DNA of 33,105 nt from the NCBI GenBank assembly GCA_031291275.1, contig JARLJJ010000399.1, forward strand, positions 1 through 33,105, written 5' to 3'. This document shows, in pieces, positions 16,015 through 24,647 of this stretch. The notes under the pieces were generated by a model, which did no database searches, was not told the origin of the DNA, and was given only the letters and a program-made list of their open reading frames with translations. The translations under genes were made by a program, and so were the position numbers. Position 1 is the stretch's first letter; each line of letters starts with the position of its first letter. This DNA is from Formivibrio sp. (GTDB taxonomy: Bacteria; Pseudomonadota; Gammaproteobacteria; Burkholderiales; Chitinibacteraceae).

Positions 16015-16320
16015 CTAAAATCCCGAAAATAAATCGCGGACATGTACCAGTATTTGCAGCATGCGTACATCTGACAGGCGGTAATAAATGCGATTGGCAT
16101 CCCGGCGGGTACGCAGCACCCCTTTTTCGCGCATCAGGGCAAGGTGCTGGGATATATTGGACTGGGTCGTGCCAACTTGATCAACAATATCTTGAACGCT
16201 GACTTCCTGTTCGCCCAGCAGGCAAAGTATCCTGAGCCTCAGAGGGTGTGACATGGCTTTCATGGCGCGTGACGCCCCATTGATCTGCCTGTGGTCCATA
16301 ATTTCATCGTGTTCTGGCAT
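16015..16320 (-). CDS. ArsR/SmtB-type winged-helix regulator without the usual metal motif
   Basis: This 101-aa protein has an ArsR winged helix: MKAMSHPLRLRILCLL, recognition region VSVQDIVDQVGTTQSNISQHLALM (about 40-64) and a wing GVLRTRRDANRIYYRL (67-82). The ELCVCDL metal-binding loop of ArsR/SmtB is EVSVQDI here, with no cysteine. The sole cysteine is at about residue 33, so a metal-sensing role is doubtful. I prefer the ATG at 16320 over an upstream TTG at 16356. It converges with dsbD (10-nt gap) and is divergent from gpmI, so dsbD co-regulation is not implied. The target and ligand are unknown. Confidence 0.85.
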   Translation of the reverse strand: MPEHDEIMDHRQINGASRAMKAMSHPLRLRILCLLGEQEVSVQDIVDQVGTTQSNISQHLALMREKGVLRTRRDANRIYYRLSDVRMLQILVHVRDLFSGF

Positions 16321-16432
16321 GTTGTGCTCTGTATCTAGGAGAGCTCCATTGGCCAATTGATCACTGGTTTAGGTCAAATCGCGCCCGGAGCGTATTAGGG
16401 TAGAATAGTACTCGTGAATAATTCCTGACCGC

Positions 16433-16444
16433 AACCTTAAGGTT
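16433..16444. promoter_or_regulatory. 12-bp perfect palindrome upstream of gpmI
   Basis: AACCTTAAGGTT reads identically on both strands. It lies in the 166-bp gap between the ArsR-type gene and gpmI, 32 bp after a TAGAAT hexamer (16401-16406) that could be a gpmI -10 box with no clear -35. It could be an operator for the neighbouring regulator, or chance. Confidence 0.25.
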
Positions 16445-16486
16445 TCTTGGGCTGCGCCATTCAACCTGTTAAATTTGGATGACCCA

Positions 16487-18019
16487 ATGAGTACTCCCGT
16501 TAAGCCTGTTCTGCTACTGATTCTCGATGGTTATGGCTATCGCCCCGAAGCTGAAGACAATGCGATTCTCGCAGCTAAAAAACCGAATATTGACCGTATT
16601 TTCGCGGAAAATCCCTGGACTCTGATCAACGCGTCCGACAAATTTGTTGGTTTGCCCAAAGGGCAGTTTGGCAACTCCGAAGTTGGCCATCTCAATATAG
16701 GCGCTGGTCGTGTGGTATTGCAGGATATCAGCCGGATTGATGTCGATGTCGCGGAAGGGACCATCGGGCAAAACCCAATCCTGAGCGCGGCTATTGACAC
16801 GGCCGTTAAAAATGACAAGACCCTGCATATCATGGGACTGCTGTCCTCTGGCGGGGTGCACAGCCACGAAAACCATATTTATGCCTTGATCGAAGCTGCT
16901 GCAAGCGCAGGGGCGAAGAAAATCGCGGTTCATGCGTTCCTGGATGGCCGAGACACACCCCCACGCAGCGCAGAAGTCTTTCTTGAACACCTGCAGGCGG
17001 TTTGCGACAAAACCGGCGCGAAAATTGCCACCATTACTGGCCGCTATTGGGCGATGGACCGCGATAAACGCTGGGAACGAGTGCTGCCGGCATACAACGC
17101 GGTAGTCGAAGGCGTGGGCCTCGAATCGGCGGCTACGGCACCGGCAGGCTTGAAGGCGGCTTATGCTCGCGATGAAAACGATGAATTCGTAAAAGCCACC
17201 GTGATCGGTACTCCGATCAAGATGGAAGATGGCGATGCCGTGGTATTCATGAATTTCCGTGCGGACCGCGCCCGCCAAATGACCACCGCGCTGATCGATC
17301 CAGCCTTTGAGGGTTTCAAGGCTCGTCAGCCCAAGCTGGGTTATTTCTGCAGCGCTACCAGTTATGGCGATCAATATCCGATTCCGGTGGCCTATACCAA
17401 GCCAAAGGTCCAGAACGGCATTGGTGAGTATCTGGGTAGCCTCGGTCTGAAACAATTGCGTATTGCTGAAACTGAAAAATACCCGCATGTGACTTTCTTC
17501 TTCTCCGGCGGAGAAGAAATGGCGGCTCCCGGTGAAGACCGGATTCTGGTGTCTTCGCCGAAAGTGGCTACTTATGATTTGCAGCCGGAAATGTCGGCAC
17601 CGGAAGTCGCTGCCAAATTGGTCGAAGCGATTGAGTCAAAAAAATATGACGCAATTTTCTGTAATTTTGCCAATTGCGACATGGTGGGTCACACCGGTGT
17701 CTTTGATGCGGCCGTAAAAGCCGTGGAAACCATCGATGGATGCGTGGGCAAGTGCGTGGCAGCGATGTTGGCTATTGGTGGCGAAGTGCTGATTACCGCT
17801 GATCATGGCAACTGCGAATTGATGTATGACCATACTGCCCATCAGCCACACACTCAGCATACGACCGATATGGTGCCGTTTGTCTATATCGGCCGCAAAG
17901 CCAAATTGGCTCCGCAGGGCGCTGGGGCGCTGAAAGACATTGCGCCATCATTGCTCGCCATGATGGGCGTGCCGCAACCTGCGGAAATGACCGGCCATTC
18001 GCTGATCACGTTCGAGTAA
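16487..18019 (+). CDS. gpmI: 2,3-bisphosphoglycerate-independent phosphoglycerate mutase
   Basis: This 510-aa manganese enzyme interconverts 3- and 2-phosphoglycerate in glycolysis and gluconeogenesis. It shows LLILDGYGYR (metal-binding D14), the phosphoserine nucleophile S64 in FGNSEVGH, HAFLDGRDTPPRSA, GRYWAMDRDKRWER, NFANCDMVGHTG and ITADHGNCE, all typical of the alkaline-phosphatase-like iPGM family. The length matches E. coli GpmI (514 aa). An in-frame TTG at 16475 would add four residues; the ATG at 16487 gives the family-like N-terminus. It is followed 2 nt later by envC and then ctpA, a conserved proteobacterial order. Confidence 0.97.
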   Translation: MSTPVKPVLLLILDGYGYRPEAEDNAILAAKKPNIDRIFAENPWTLINASDKFVGLPKGQFGNSEVGHLNIGAGRVVLQDISRIDVDVAEGTIGQNPILSAAIDTAVKNDKTLHIMGLLSSGGVHSHENHIYALIEAAASAGAKKIAVHAFLDGRDTPPRSAEVFLEHLQAVCDKTGAKIATITGRYWAMDRDKRWERVLPAYNAVVEGVGLESAATAPAGLKAAYARDENDEFVKATVIGTPIKMEDGDAVVFMNFRADRARQMTTALIDPAFEGFKARQPKLGYFCSATSYGDQYPIPVAYTKPKVQNGIGEYLGSLGLKQLRIAETEKYPHVTFFFSGGEEMAAPGEDRILVSSPKVATYDLQPEMSAPEVAAKLVEAIESKKYDAIFCNFANCDMVGHTGVFDAAVKAVETIDGCVGKCVAAMLAIGGEVLITADHGNCELMYDHTAHQPHTQHTTDMVPFVYIGRKAKLAPQGAGALKDIAPSLLAMMGVPQPAEMTGHSLITFE

Positions 18020-18021
18020 GT

Positions 18022-19317
18022 GTGAAACTTCATCGAGCGATTTTCATTCTGTTCGCGGTCTGCATTCTAGAGGTGCAGGCCGCGCCAGCGGTCGCTCCGG
18101 AAGAAAGTCGGGCTAAGCAGGCGGAACTCAAGGAGTTGCGTAGCCAGCTCGATCGTCTCAAAAAAAATCTTGCGGCAAATGAAACTCAGAAGGTAGAGGC
18201 TGCAGATGCGTTGCAGGATTCCGAACACGCTATCTCTGAGGCAAATCGGGTCTTGGCTGGGCTTTCCGAAGAGCGCGAACTGACGGCGACAGAGCTTGCT
18301 TCGCTGGAAAAAGACATCGCAGGTGCACGAATTGGCATTCGCAAGAGTCAAAATCGTCTGGCTGACTTGCTGAAAACTCGTTACAAAGCAGGGCAAATTG
18401 AGGCCTGGCGCCTGATTCTTAATCAGCAGGACCCCAATCGTATCAGCCGAGAACTGACCTACTACCGCTATCTTTCCAGCGCTCAATTAGAATTGGCTCG
18501 CTCGCTGGAGCGGCAATTGGACGAGCTGAATCGCTTGGCCGATGAAATTCGCCAGAAAAATGAGAACCTTCAGCGCATTGCACGTGAAAAGCTCAAGCTC
18601 AAGCAGCAGTTGGTCGAGGATAACCAACAAAAAGCACAGGTGCTATCCCGGCTATCCAAGCAGATTAATGCCCAGCGCAGCCAAGTGCAAAAATTGAGCG
18701 AAGACGAGAGGCGTATGAGCGCCTTGGTCGAACGCCTCAATGTGTTGATTCGCCAGCAGGAGGCAGAACGCCTCCGGCAAGCCGCGCGCAAAAAAGCCGA
18801 ACAGGAACGGCTTGCTCGACAGGAAGCCATCCGTGCGGCCCGTTCTGGGGCAGACCACCCCAACAAAATTCAGCCTCAACCACATGTGAACGAATCTGTG
18901 CCCGATGAGTCACATGCAGGTGTTGCCTTTAGCGCGCTCAAGGGCAAATTACATTTGCCTGTTCGTGGCGAGATTGTTGGCAGGTTTGGCGCGGCACGTG
19001 GCGAAGGTGCTACCTGGAAAGGACTTTTCATTCGAAGCGCCGCAGGTCAGCCAGTTAAGGCCATTGCCTCTGGTCGGGTAGTATTCGCTGACTGGCTGCG
19101 TGGCTTTGGTAATTTGTTGATTCTTGATCATGGTGGCGGGTACCTTAGCATCTACGCAGCTAACGAAAGTTTGCTGAAGCAAGTTGGCGAAAGTGTGAAG
19201 GCGGGTGACAATCTTGCCACGACTGGCAACAGCGGTGGCATGGGCGATTCCGGCGTATACTTTGAACTAAGACAAAATGGTAAGCCGCTTGATCCCATGA
19301 GTTGGGTTGGCGGATAA
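18022..19317 (+). CDS. envC: EnvC-type murein hydrolase activator (coiled coil plus degenerate LytM)
   Basis: This 431-aa periplasmic protein has a signal peptide (about 1-20), two long coiled-coil stretches (about 25-125 and 155-275, rich in Glu, Gln, Lys and Arg) and a C-terminal M23/LytM domain (about 308-431). The zinc ligands of active M23 peptidases are missing: the first motif reads TWKGLFIRS where active enzymes have H-x-G-x-D, and the last reads GVYFELR where H-x-H is expected. This fits EnvC, which activates amidases at the septum under FtsEX control rather than cutting peptidoglycan. The start is GTG, 2 nt after gpmI. FtsE and FtsX are encoded at 2066-3631. Confidence 0.9.
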   Translation: MKLHRAIFILFAVCILEVQAAPAVAPEESRAKQAELKELRSQLDRLKKNLAANETQKVEAADALQDSEHAISEANRVLAGLSEERELTATELASLEKDIAGARIGIRKSQNRLADLLKTRYKAGQIEAWRLILNQQDPNRISRELTYYRYLSSAQLELARSLERQLDELNRLADEIRQKNENLQRIAREKLKLKQQLVEDNQQKAQVLSRLSKQINAQRSQVQKLSEDERRMSALVERLNVLIRQQEAERLRQAARKKAEQERLARQEAIRAARSGADHPNKIQPQPHVNESVPDESHAGVAFSALKGKLHLPVRGEIVGRFGAARGEGATWKGLFIRSAAGQPVKAIASGRVVFADWLRGFGNLLILDHGGGYLSIYAANESLLKQVGESVKAGDNLATTGNSGGMGDSGVYFELRQNGKPLDPMSWVGG

Positions 19318-19337
19318 CCGAACATAACGAGATTTAC

Positions 19338-20768
19338 ATGGCTAGCAAGCTTCAAAAAATTGGTCTTCTTCTTGCCGGTGCCGGACTCGGTGTGGCAATC
19401 AGCATTTCCTACAGTGTTCACGCGGAAAAAGAAAACGCACCTTCTCCTCTCCCCATTGATGAATTACGTGCCTTTTCCACGGTTTTTGGGTTGATCAAGC
19501 AGACCTATGTTGAGCCTGTGGATGACAAAAAACTAATCGGCGATGCGATAAAAGGCATGGTTTCTGGACTGGATCCACATTCCAGTTATCTGGATGCTGA
19601 CGCGTTCAAAGATCTGCAGGTTAATACGCAGGGTGAGTTTGGGGGCTTGGGAATAGAAGTTAATATGGAGGATGGTCTGGTCAAGGTTATTTCTCCCATT
19701 GAAGATACCCCTGCGTACCATGCCGGAATCAAGTCCGGCGACTTTATCGTCAAAATAGATGAGTCTCAGGTTCAAGGCCTGACGCTCAATGAAGCTGTTG
19801 CAAAAATGCGTGGAAAGATTGGCTCCAATGTTATTTTGACTGTCTTCCGCAAAGGTGAAAACAAGCCTTTGATCCTGACGTTGAAGCGTGCAGTGATTAA
19901 GGTGCAAAGTGTGAAGTTCAAGCTGGCGGAACCGGGCTATGGCTATATCCGTGTCACCCAGTTCCAGGAACGCACGACCGAGGATCTGGCCAAGGCAATC
20001 GAAACGCTGTATCGCGAAAACAAAGCGCCACTTAATGGTGTTGTGCTCGACTTGCGTAATGATCCGGGCGGGTTATTGAATAGTGCTGTTGGTGTCTCTG
20101 CTGCTTTCTTGGCCAAGGATGCGTTGGTGGTTTATACCGAAGGCCGAACTCAGGATGCCAAAATTCGTCTCACTGCGACCCGTGAGTATTACCAGCGCGA
20201 CAGCAAGGAAGATAATTTAAAAAATCTACCCAAAGAAGTGAAAACAGTTCCTCTTGTGGTCTTGGTTAACGGGGGCTCAGCTTCTGCTTCGGAAATTGTG
20301 GCCGGCGCTCTTCAGGATCAAAAGCGTGCCTTGGTGGTAGGCACTCAAACTTTTGGCAAGGGTTCAGTTCAGACCATTCTTCCGATTGATAGTAAAACGG
20401 CGGTCAAACTGACAACTGCGCGTTACTTTACGCCGGGTGGACGTTCGATTCAGGCTAAGGGAATTACACCCGATGTCGAAGTTGAAGAAGCCACGCTGAG
20501 CGGCAAGGAAGACAACAGCTTGCGGGTGCGTGAGGCTGATCTGGATCACCACTTGGATAATCCGCTCGATAAGGCGAAGAAGCCAGAGCCCGCGCTGAAA
20601 ATAAAAACCGATGCTCCGCCAGCGAAGCAGAATGCGAGTGGCATTTCAGGTGAAACTTCACCGCGTGAGCTGGTTTCGAAGAGTGACTATCAGTTGCAAC
20701 AGGCCTTAAGTATTCTCAAAGTGCAACAATTGCTGATAAATCGAGCCTCGAAGCCAGTGGTCAAATAA
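19338..20768 (+). CDS. ctpA: Carboxy-terminal processing protease (S41 family)
   Basis: This 476-aa periplasmic or membrane-anchored protease belongs to peptidase family S41. It has a signal peptide or anchor (about 6-28), a PDZ domain (about 100-170, GGLGIEVNMEDG onward) and the catalytic domain with S316 in NGGSASASEI and K341 in TFGKGSVQ. The 25-residue spacing of this pair matches the Ser-Lys dyad of E. coli Prc. LDPHSSYLD and DLRNDPGG are also typical. Relatives trim C-termini of secreted proteins and peptidoglycan hydrolases. I chose the ATG at 19338, which gives a proper signal sequence; a longer frame starts inside envC. It is the last gene of gpmI-envC-ctpA. Confidence 0.95.
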   Translation: MASKLQKIGLLLAGAGLGVAISISYSVHAEKENAPSPLPIDELRAFSTVFGLIKQTYVEPVDDKKLIGDAIKGMVSGLDPHSSYLDADAFKDLQVNTQGEFGGLGIEVNMEDGLVKVISPIEDTPAYHAGIKSGDFIVKIDESQVQGLTLNEAVAKMRGKIGSNVILTVFRKGENKPLILTLKRAVIKVQSVKFKLAEPGYGYIRVTQFQERTTEDLAKAIETLYRENKAPLNGVVLDLRNDPGGLLNSAVGVSAAFLAKDALVVYTEGRTQDAKIRLTATREYYQRDSKEDNLKNLPKEVKTVPLVVLVNGGSASASEIVAGALQDQKRALVVGTQTFGKGSVQTILPIDSKTAVKLTTARYFTPGGRSIQAKGITPDVEVEEATLSGKEDNSLRVREADLDHHLDNPLDKAKKPEPALKIKTDAPPAKQNASGISGETSPRELVSKSDYQLQQALSILKVQQLLINRASKPVVK

Positions 20769-20784
20769 GTAATCGTAACGTCTC

Positions 20785-20822
20785 AAATGCAGCCCCGGTC
20801 ATGCGGGGCTGCTTGCATTTTG
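20785..20822 (+). terminator. Rho-independent terminator after ctpA
   Basis: GCAGCCCC (20789-20796) and GGGGCTGC (20805-20812) form an 8-bp stem with an 8-nt loop, followed by TTGCATTTT. Flanking AAATGC and GCATTT could extend the pairing with a short bulge. It closes the gpmI-envC-ctpA operon. Confidence 0.85.
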
Positions 20823-21011
20823 GAGGTAAGCGGACTTCATGGGCAGGCCTAATGTTCTTGATCCTGCAGTTTCTTTTTCTCCAGTTAAGGCGGTTTCGTT
20901 TGGCGGTGTCATTGCCTGTCTGTGCCGAATATCGGTTTTCTTTTCTTGTTATGTTCGTTAAGACGGTGGTGTCGAACTACGCTTAGAAAACGTTTCGGTG
21001 GAGAAAGACCC
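20823..21011 (+). other. Intergenic leader of the HMA-like ORF, no gene identified
   Basis: This stretch follows the ctpA terminator. It contains short open frames rich in Leu, Phe and Arg, none with a convincing start site or similarity. It presumably contains the promoter of the ORF at 21012, but I cannot point to convincing -35 and -10 boxes. Confidence 0.4.
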
Positions 21012-21404
21012 ATGCCGCGCTCAATCCAGCAACTTAAGCACCGTCGTATTTTCTTTAATGCGATCTCGGCAGAGCGCATGGCTATTGCCGTGCAAATATT
21101 GGAACATCTACCGGGCGTGTCGGCTGCTGCTGATGTGAGACAACAATGTATTTCTGTGGATTATTGGGTGGATGAGTATACATTGACCGAGTTGGAACAG
21201 AGGCTTTCCGAGCGAGGATTCCCGCTGTTTGGTGGTAATAGATTCCGTATTTTACGTGCGGAAATACAGCGCGATGAGGAACGGGAGCGGGACAACATGG
21301 GCGCTCGTGTATCGCACTGTGGCTCTGGTGGTGTTTTCGCTCAGATGTATCGTCCGTGTTACGACGAGTGTGTCGATGATTTTCCGCATTTGTTTGGTGC
21401 TTAG
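21012..21404 (+). CDS. Hypothetical protein with HMA-like N-terminal fold lacking metal cysteines
   Basis: I do not recognise this 130-aa protein as a named family. Residues about 11-72 follow the beta-alpha-beta-beta-alpha-beta pattern of heavy-metal-associated domains: RRIFFNAIS, a helix ending LEHLPGVSAAADV, then ISVDYWVDEYTLTELEQRL and SERGFPL. The GMTCxxC loop is absent (NAISAERM instead), so copper binding of the usual kind is unlikely. A charged segment (about 82-96) leads to a tail with three cysteines (about 103, 116, 120). The ATG at 21012 is favoured by GGTGGAG 8 nt upstream. From about 21290 another frame encodes a long hydrophobic stretch, so a frameshift is possible. It is isolated between ctpA and the mla operon. 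Confidence 0.55.
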   Translation: MPRSIQQLKHRRIFFNAISAERMAIAVQILEHLPGVSAAADVRQQCISVDYWVDEYTLTELEQRLSERGFPLFGGNRFRILRAEIQRDEERERDNMGARVSHCGSGGVFAQMYRPCYDECVDDFPHLFGA

Positions 21405-21613
21405 GTATTTCGGACGTGGATTGGTATGTTTAACTGTTTGGGCCTTGTTCTGATTGGCTTGGGCCAACTGTCTTTGTCGTTTCTTTTAGGCCGCAATAAA
21501 ATTTAGTAATCATGCGTATCGTTGGTCGGTGGCATAAATTGCATTAATTTTAACTGGCTGCTACCTGATTGATCCTTGTAAAATAAAACGTTCTATACCT
21601 TTGGCCCTATTAG
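21405..21613 (+). promoter_or_regulatory. Intergenic region upstream of mlaF with possible -10 element
   Basis: This is an A+T-rich gap of about 210 nt. TAAAAT (21579-21584), preceded by TG, would place a start about 24 nt before the mlaF ATG; no clear -35 lies at normal spacing. The first 50 nt are still open in the alternative hydrophobic frame of the preceding ORF. No repeat or RNA gene is seen. Confidence 0.35.
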
Positions 21614-22423
21614 ATGACCCCCTCGCTGGTTGAGTTTCAGCATGTCAGCTTTGGCTATGACGAGCTGCCTGTTTTGTCTGATGTGTCGTTAACGGTGGCG
21701 CGCGGCCAAGTGGTTGCCATTATGGGCGGATCGGGCTCAGGAAAAACGACTTTGCTCAAGCTGATCGGTGGGCAAGTCAAAGCCAAAGCCGGTGCAGTAC
21801 TCGTGGATGGTGAGGATGTCAGTACGCTGGACGAAAGTCGGCTCTATGCTATGCGTCGCAAGTTGGGCATGTTATTTCAATTTGGCGCGCTGTTTACTGA
21901 TTTATCCGTATTCGATAATGTGGCTTTCCCATTACGAGAGCGCACTAACTTGCCCGAATCAATGATTCGGGATCTGGTTTTGATGAAATTGCAAGTAGTA
22001 GGGCTACGCGGGGTGGTTAATCAGATGCCTTCAGAATTGTCTGGAGGTATGGCAAGGCGGGTGGCTTTGGCGCGTGCAACTGCTTTAGATCCACGGGTGA
22101 TGCTTTACGATGAACCATTTACCGGGCTTGATCCGATATCCTTGGCGACAACAGGCAAGCTGATTCGAGAGCTTAACGATGCGCTGGGTACCGCCTCGAT
22201 TGTTGTTACGCATGATGTGGCCGAATCATTAGCCATTGTCGATTACATCTACTTTTTGTCTGAGGGTGTGGTTGTCGCACAAGGAACGCCGGATGAAGTG
22301 CGGACATCCACGCATCCGTTTGTGCGTCAATTTATCAATGCCGAACCCGATGGCCCGTTACCATTTCACAAACCTGCTCCCCCATACGCGCAAGACCTTG
22401 GATTGGAGGCTGTGCGTGATTAA
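21614..22423 (+). CDS. mlaF: Phospholipid transport ATP-binding protein MlaF
   Basis: This 269-aa ABC ATPase is the cytoplasmic motor of the MlaFEDB complex, which moves phospholipids between the inner membrane and the periplasmic carrier MlaC to maintain outer-membrane asymmetry. Walker A is GGSGSGKTT (38-46), followed by [23 protein letters not shown] with the MlaF-type Q-loop, signature LSGGMARR, Walker [14 protein letters not shown] and the H-loop VVTHD. There is no good Shine-Dalgarno sequence before the ATG. Its last 8 nt overlap the mlaE start. The order mlaF-E-D-C-B is the same as in E. coli. Confidence 0.96.
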   Translation: MTPSLVEFQHVSFGYDELPVLSDVSLTVARGQVVAIMGGSGSGKTTLLKLIGGQVKAKAGAVLVDGEDVSTLDESRLYAMRRKLGMLFQFGALFTDLSVFDNVAFPLRERTNLPESMIRDLVLMKLQVVGLRGVVNQMPSELSGGMARRVALARATALDPRVMLYDEPFTGLDPISLATTGKLIRELNDALGTASIVVTHDVAESLAIVDYIYFLSEGVVVAQGTPDEVRTSTHPFVRQFINAEPDGPLPFHKPAPPYAQDLGLEAVRD

Positions 22424-23210
22424 TTTCCTGATACGTTTTTTTTCCAGACTAGGGGCGCCATTTTCGCGGTCTTTGGTTAAGTTGGGCTTTGCCGCGCGTT
22501 TTTTTGTGGCTTTATTGCGTCATTCGCCAACCTCATTCCTGCGTTTTAATCTGACGCTGCGTGAGATATGGTTTTCAGGTGTACTGTCGGTATTGATTAT
22601 TGTGGTATCAGGCCTATTTGTTGGTATGGTGCTCGCGTTGCAAGGGTATGACACGCTAGAACGTTTTGGCGCATCGTCATCACTCGGAGTGCTGGTGGCA
22701 TTGTCTCTGGTGCGTGAATTAGGGCCTGTGGTGGGCGCCTTGTTGTTTGCCAGTCGAGCGGGTTCTGCCATTACCGCAGAAATTGGATTGATGAAAGCGA
22801 CGGAGCAACTGGCGGCGATGGAATTGATGGCCGTTAATCCTGTGGCGCGTGTCGTTGCTCCGCGTTTCTGGGGGGGCGTAATTTCCATGCCTTTACTCGC
22901 TGCCATGTTTAGTGCAATGGGCATCTTGGGCGGCTATCTGGTTGGGGTGCAGCTGCTGGGTTTGGATGAGGGTAGCTTTTGGTCACAGATGCAAAGTGCC
23001 GTGGATTTTCGTCTTGATGTCATGAATGGTGTGATCAAGAGTGTATTTTTTGGTGCGGCAGTCTCACTGATTGCCGTGTTCGAAGGGTATGATTCGCCCC
23101 CTACAGCCGAGGGGGTGTCCGGTGCCACGACGCGTACTGTGGTTACCTCCGCGCTGGTGATTCTGGCGCTGGATTTTATCCTGACTGCTTTCATGTTCCG
23201 AGGGGCATGA
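22416..23210 (+). CDS. mlaE: Phospholipid transport permease MlaE
   Basis: This 264-aa inner-membrane permease belongs to the MlaE family. The conserved core [47 protein letters not shown] and the [15 protein letters not shown] coupling-helix region are all present, with about five membrane segments. The start is GTG at 22416, chosen because GGAGG lies 6 nt upstream and the length then matches E. coli MlaE (260 aa). A longer open frame extends 60 codons back into mlaF and is a shadow. The 8-nt overlap with mlaF implies coupled translation. Confidence 0.95.
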   Translation: MINFLIRFFSRLGAPFSRSLVKLGFAARFFVALLRHSPTSFLRFNLTLREIWFSGVLSVLIIVVSGLFVGMVLALQGYDTLERFGASSSLGVLVALSLVRELGPVVGALLFASRAGSAITAEIGLMKATEQLAAMELMAVNPVARVVAPRFWGGVISMPLLAAMFSAMGILGGYLVGVQLLGLDEGSFWSQMQSAVDFRLDVMNGVIKSVFFGAAVSLIAVFEGYDSPPTAEGVSGATTRTVVTSALVILALDFILTAFMFRGA

Positions 23211-23246
23211 CAGGCACCACGAAGCAATTCAGATGGGAATAAGTTG

Positions 23247-23735
23247 ATGAAACGCGGAATGATTGATTTTTGGGTAGGTGTTTTTGTCGCGGCAGGTGCA
23301 ATAGCGCTGCTCTTTCTGGCGGTCAAGGTCAGCAGTCAGAGTACGTTGCCGGCAAGCCAGAGTTATGACCTTGTGGCGAACTTCGAGAATATTGGGGGGC
23401 TCAAAGTCAGATCTCCGGTAAAAAGTGCCGGAGTGGTGGTGGGACGCGTAGCCTCGATCGAGCTTGATCCACAGCGCTATGTGGCGCGAGTGAAAATGGC
23501 GGTGGAAAGCCGCTACAAGTTCAGCACGGATAGCTCTGCGGAAATTCTGACGAGTGGGCTGCTGGGTGAGCAGTATATTGGCTTGACCCCGGGCGCCGAG
23601 GACAAAATGCTCAAGGATGGGGATACTTTTAAAATTACTTCTTCCGCCATCGTGTTGGAACAATTGATTAGCCGTTTCCTTTTCAGCAAGGCGGAAGGAA
23701 ATGGCAAGAACACTACGCCTAACGCAGGGAAATAA
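23247..23735 (+). CDS. mlaD: MCE-domain lipid-binding protein MlaD
   Basis: This 162-aa protein has one N-terminal membrane anchor (about 8-26) and a single MCE domain (about 37-115), including FENIGGLKVRSPVKSAGVVVGRV, the MCE core, and LTSGLLGEQYIGL. MlaD forms a hexameric ring on MlaFEB that passes lipids to or from MlaC. It is slightly shorter than E. coli MlaD (183 aa), mainly at the C-terminus. I chose the ATG at 23247, with GGGAA 7 nt upstream, over a TTG one codon earlier. It lies 36 nt after mlaE and 5 nt before mlaC. Confidence 0.95.
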   Translation: MKRGMIDFWVGVFVAAGAIALLFLAVKVSSQSTLPASQSYDLVANFENIGGLKVRSPVKSAGVVVGRVASIELDPQRYVARVKMAVESRYKFSTDSSAEILTSGLLGEQYIGLTPGAEDKMLKDGDTFKITSSAIVLEQLISRFLFSKAEGNGKNTTPNAGK

Positions 23736-23740
23736 TTGAA

Positions 23741-24346
23741 ATGAAGAAGATGAAATGGTTGTTGGTTCTGGTGGTGGCTTTGGTCTCCGGCGGGGTGTTG
23801 GCAGCTTCGAATGAAGCGCCGGAGCAGATTGTGCGCAATGTCAGTCGTGACGTTCTTGATATCATCAAGAAAAATGACAAGGATACTGCGAAGGTTCGCG
23901 ACCTTGTTGACTCGCGCGTGGCACCGTTGGCTGATTATGGTCGAATGACCAAGCTGGCCGTGGGTCGTTATTGGTCGACAGCATCAGCGGAGCAGCAACA
24001 GGCGCTAATTCGCGAATTCCGACAGATGCTGGTGCGTACTTATCTTTCGGCATTAACCATCTATAAAAATGCGCAAGTGGAAGTCAAAGGCTCACGTGCC
24101 GGCAATTCTTCTGATGAAATGAATGTCCGTAGTGAAGTTAATCTGGCAGGCCAGAAACCGATCCCGCTTGATTTCAGTTTTGAAAAAACCGATGCGGGTT
24201 GGAAGGTGTATGACATTTCGGTCGAAGGAATCAGCTTTATCAATAATCATCGTAATCAGTTCAGTTCCATTATCCAGAAAGAAGGGATAGACGGGCTGAT
24301 CAAACAATTGTCCGATCGCAATACCGGGATTGCCAGTTCCAAATGA
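23741..24346 (+). CDS. mlaC: Periplasmic phospholipid-binding protein MlaC
   Basis: This 201-aa protein has a signal peptide (about 1-21, cleaved near VLAA-SNEAP) and the MlaC/Ttg2D fold. Features include FGR-like DYGRMTKLAVGRYW, the helical TASAEQQQALIREFRQMLVRTY, and a late VYDISVEGISFINNHRNQF motif. It shuttles phospholipids across the periplasm between MlaFEDB and the outer-membrane MlaA complex. The stop overlaps mlaB by 4 nt (ATGA). Confidence 0.95.
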   Translation: MKKMKWLLVLVVALVSGGVLAASNEAPEQIVRNVSRDVLDIIKKNDKDTAKVRDLVDSRVAPLADYGRMTKLAVGRYWSTASAEQQQALIREFRQMLVRTYLSALTIYKNAQVEVKGSRAGNSSDEMNVRSEVNLAGQKPIPLDFSFEKTDAGWKVYDISVEGISFINNHRNQFSSIIQKEGIDGLIKQLSDRNTGIASSK

Positions 24347-24615
24347 GTGACATATACCGGGTACAAGGGCCCCTCACCTTGGATACGGTAAAGAGTCAAA
24401 TTCCGGCGCTTGACGGGATGTTGGCACAGGGCGATGTGATCGTTGATCTTTCCTGCGTGACTGAAACGGACTCCAGTGCAGCTGCCTTGCTTCTTGCCTG
24501 GTGTCGCAGCGCAAAAAATGCCGAGCGAACCATCAAGTTGGTGGATGTGCCTGAAGGATTGCGTCGTTTGATTGCGGTTTATGGGCTTGGTGAATTGCTA
24601 CCGCTATCAGTATGA
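24343..24615 (+). CDS. mlaB: STAS-domain protein MlaB
   Basis: This 90-aa single STAS domain is the small cytoplasmic subunit that stabilises and activates MlaF in E. coli. The core VIVDLSCVTETDSSAAALLLAW (about 32-53) carries the serines (S44/S45) at the position corresponding to the key residue of STAS proteins (Thr52 in E. coli MlaB). It starts within the mlaC stop and is followed by mlaA after 32 nt. Sequence divergence is normal for this family; assignment depends partly on position. Confidence 0.9.
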   Translation: MSDIYRVQGPLTLDTVKSQIPALDGMLAQGDVIVDLSCVTETDSSAAALLLAWCRSAKNAERTIKLVDVPEGLRRLIAVYGLGELLPLSV

Positions 24616-24647
24616 ATCGCAGGCGGAATTTGTAGGGAATGACTAGA

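Noticed and set aside
20801..20986. 61-codon hydrophobic open frame after ctpA
   Set aside because: It begins inside the ctpA terminator stem, has no ribosome-binding site and no recognisable pattern.
22236..22415. N-terminal extension of mlaE into mlaF
   Set aside because: The 60 extra codons are out-of-frame mlaF sequence; GTG at 22416 has a strong GGAGG site and gives the family length.
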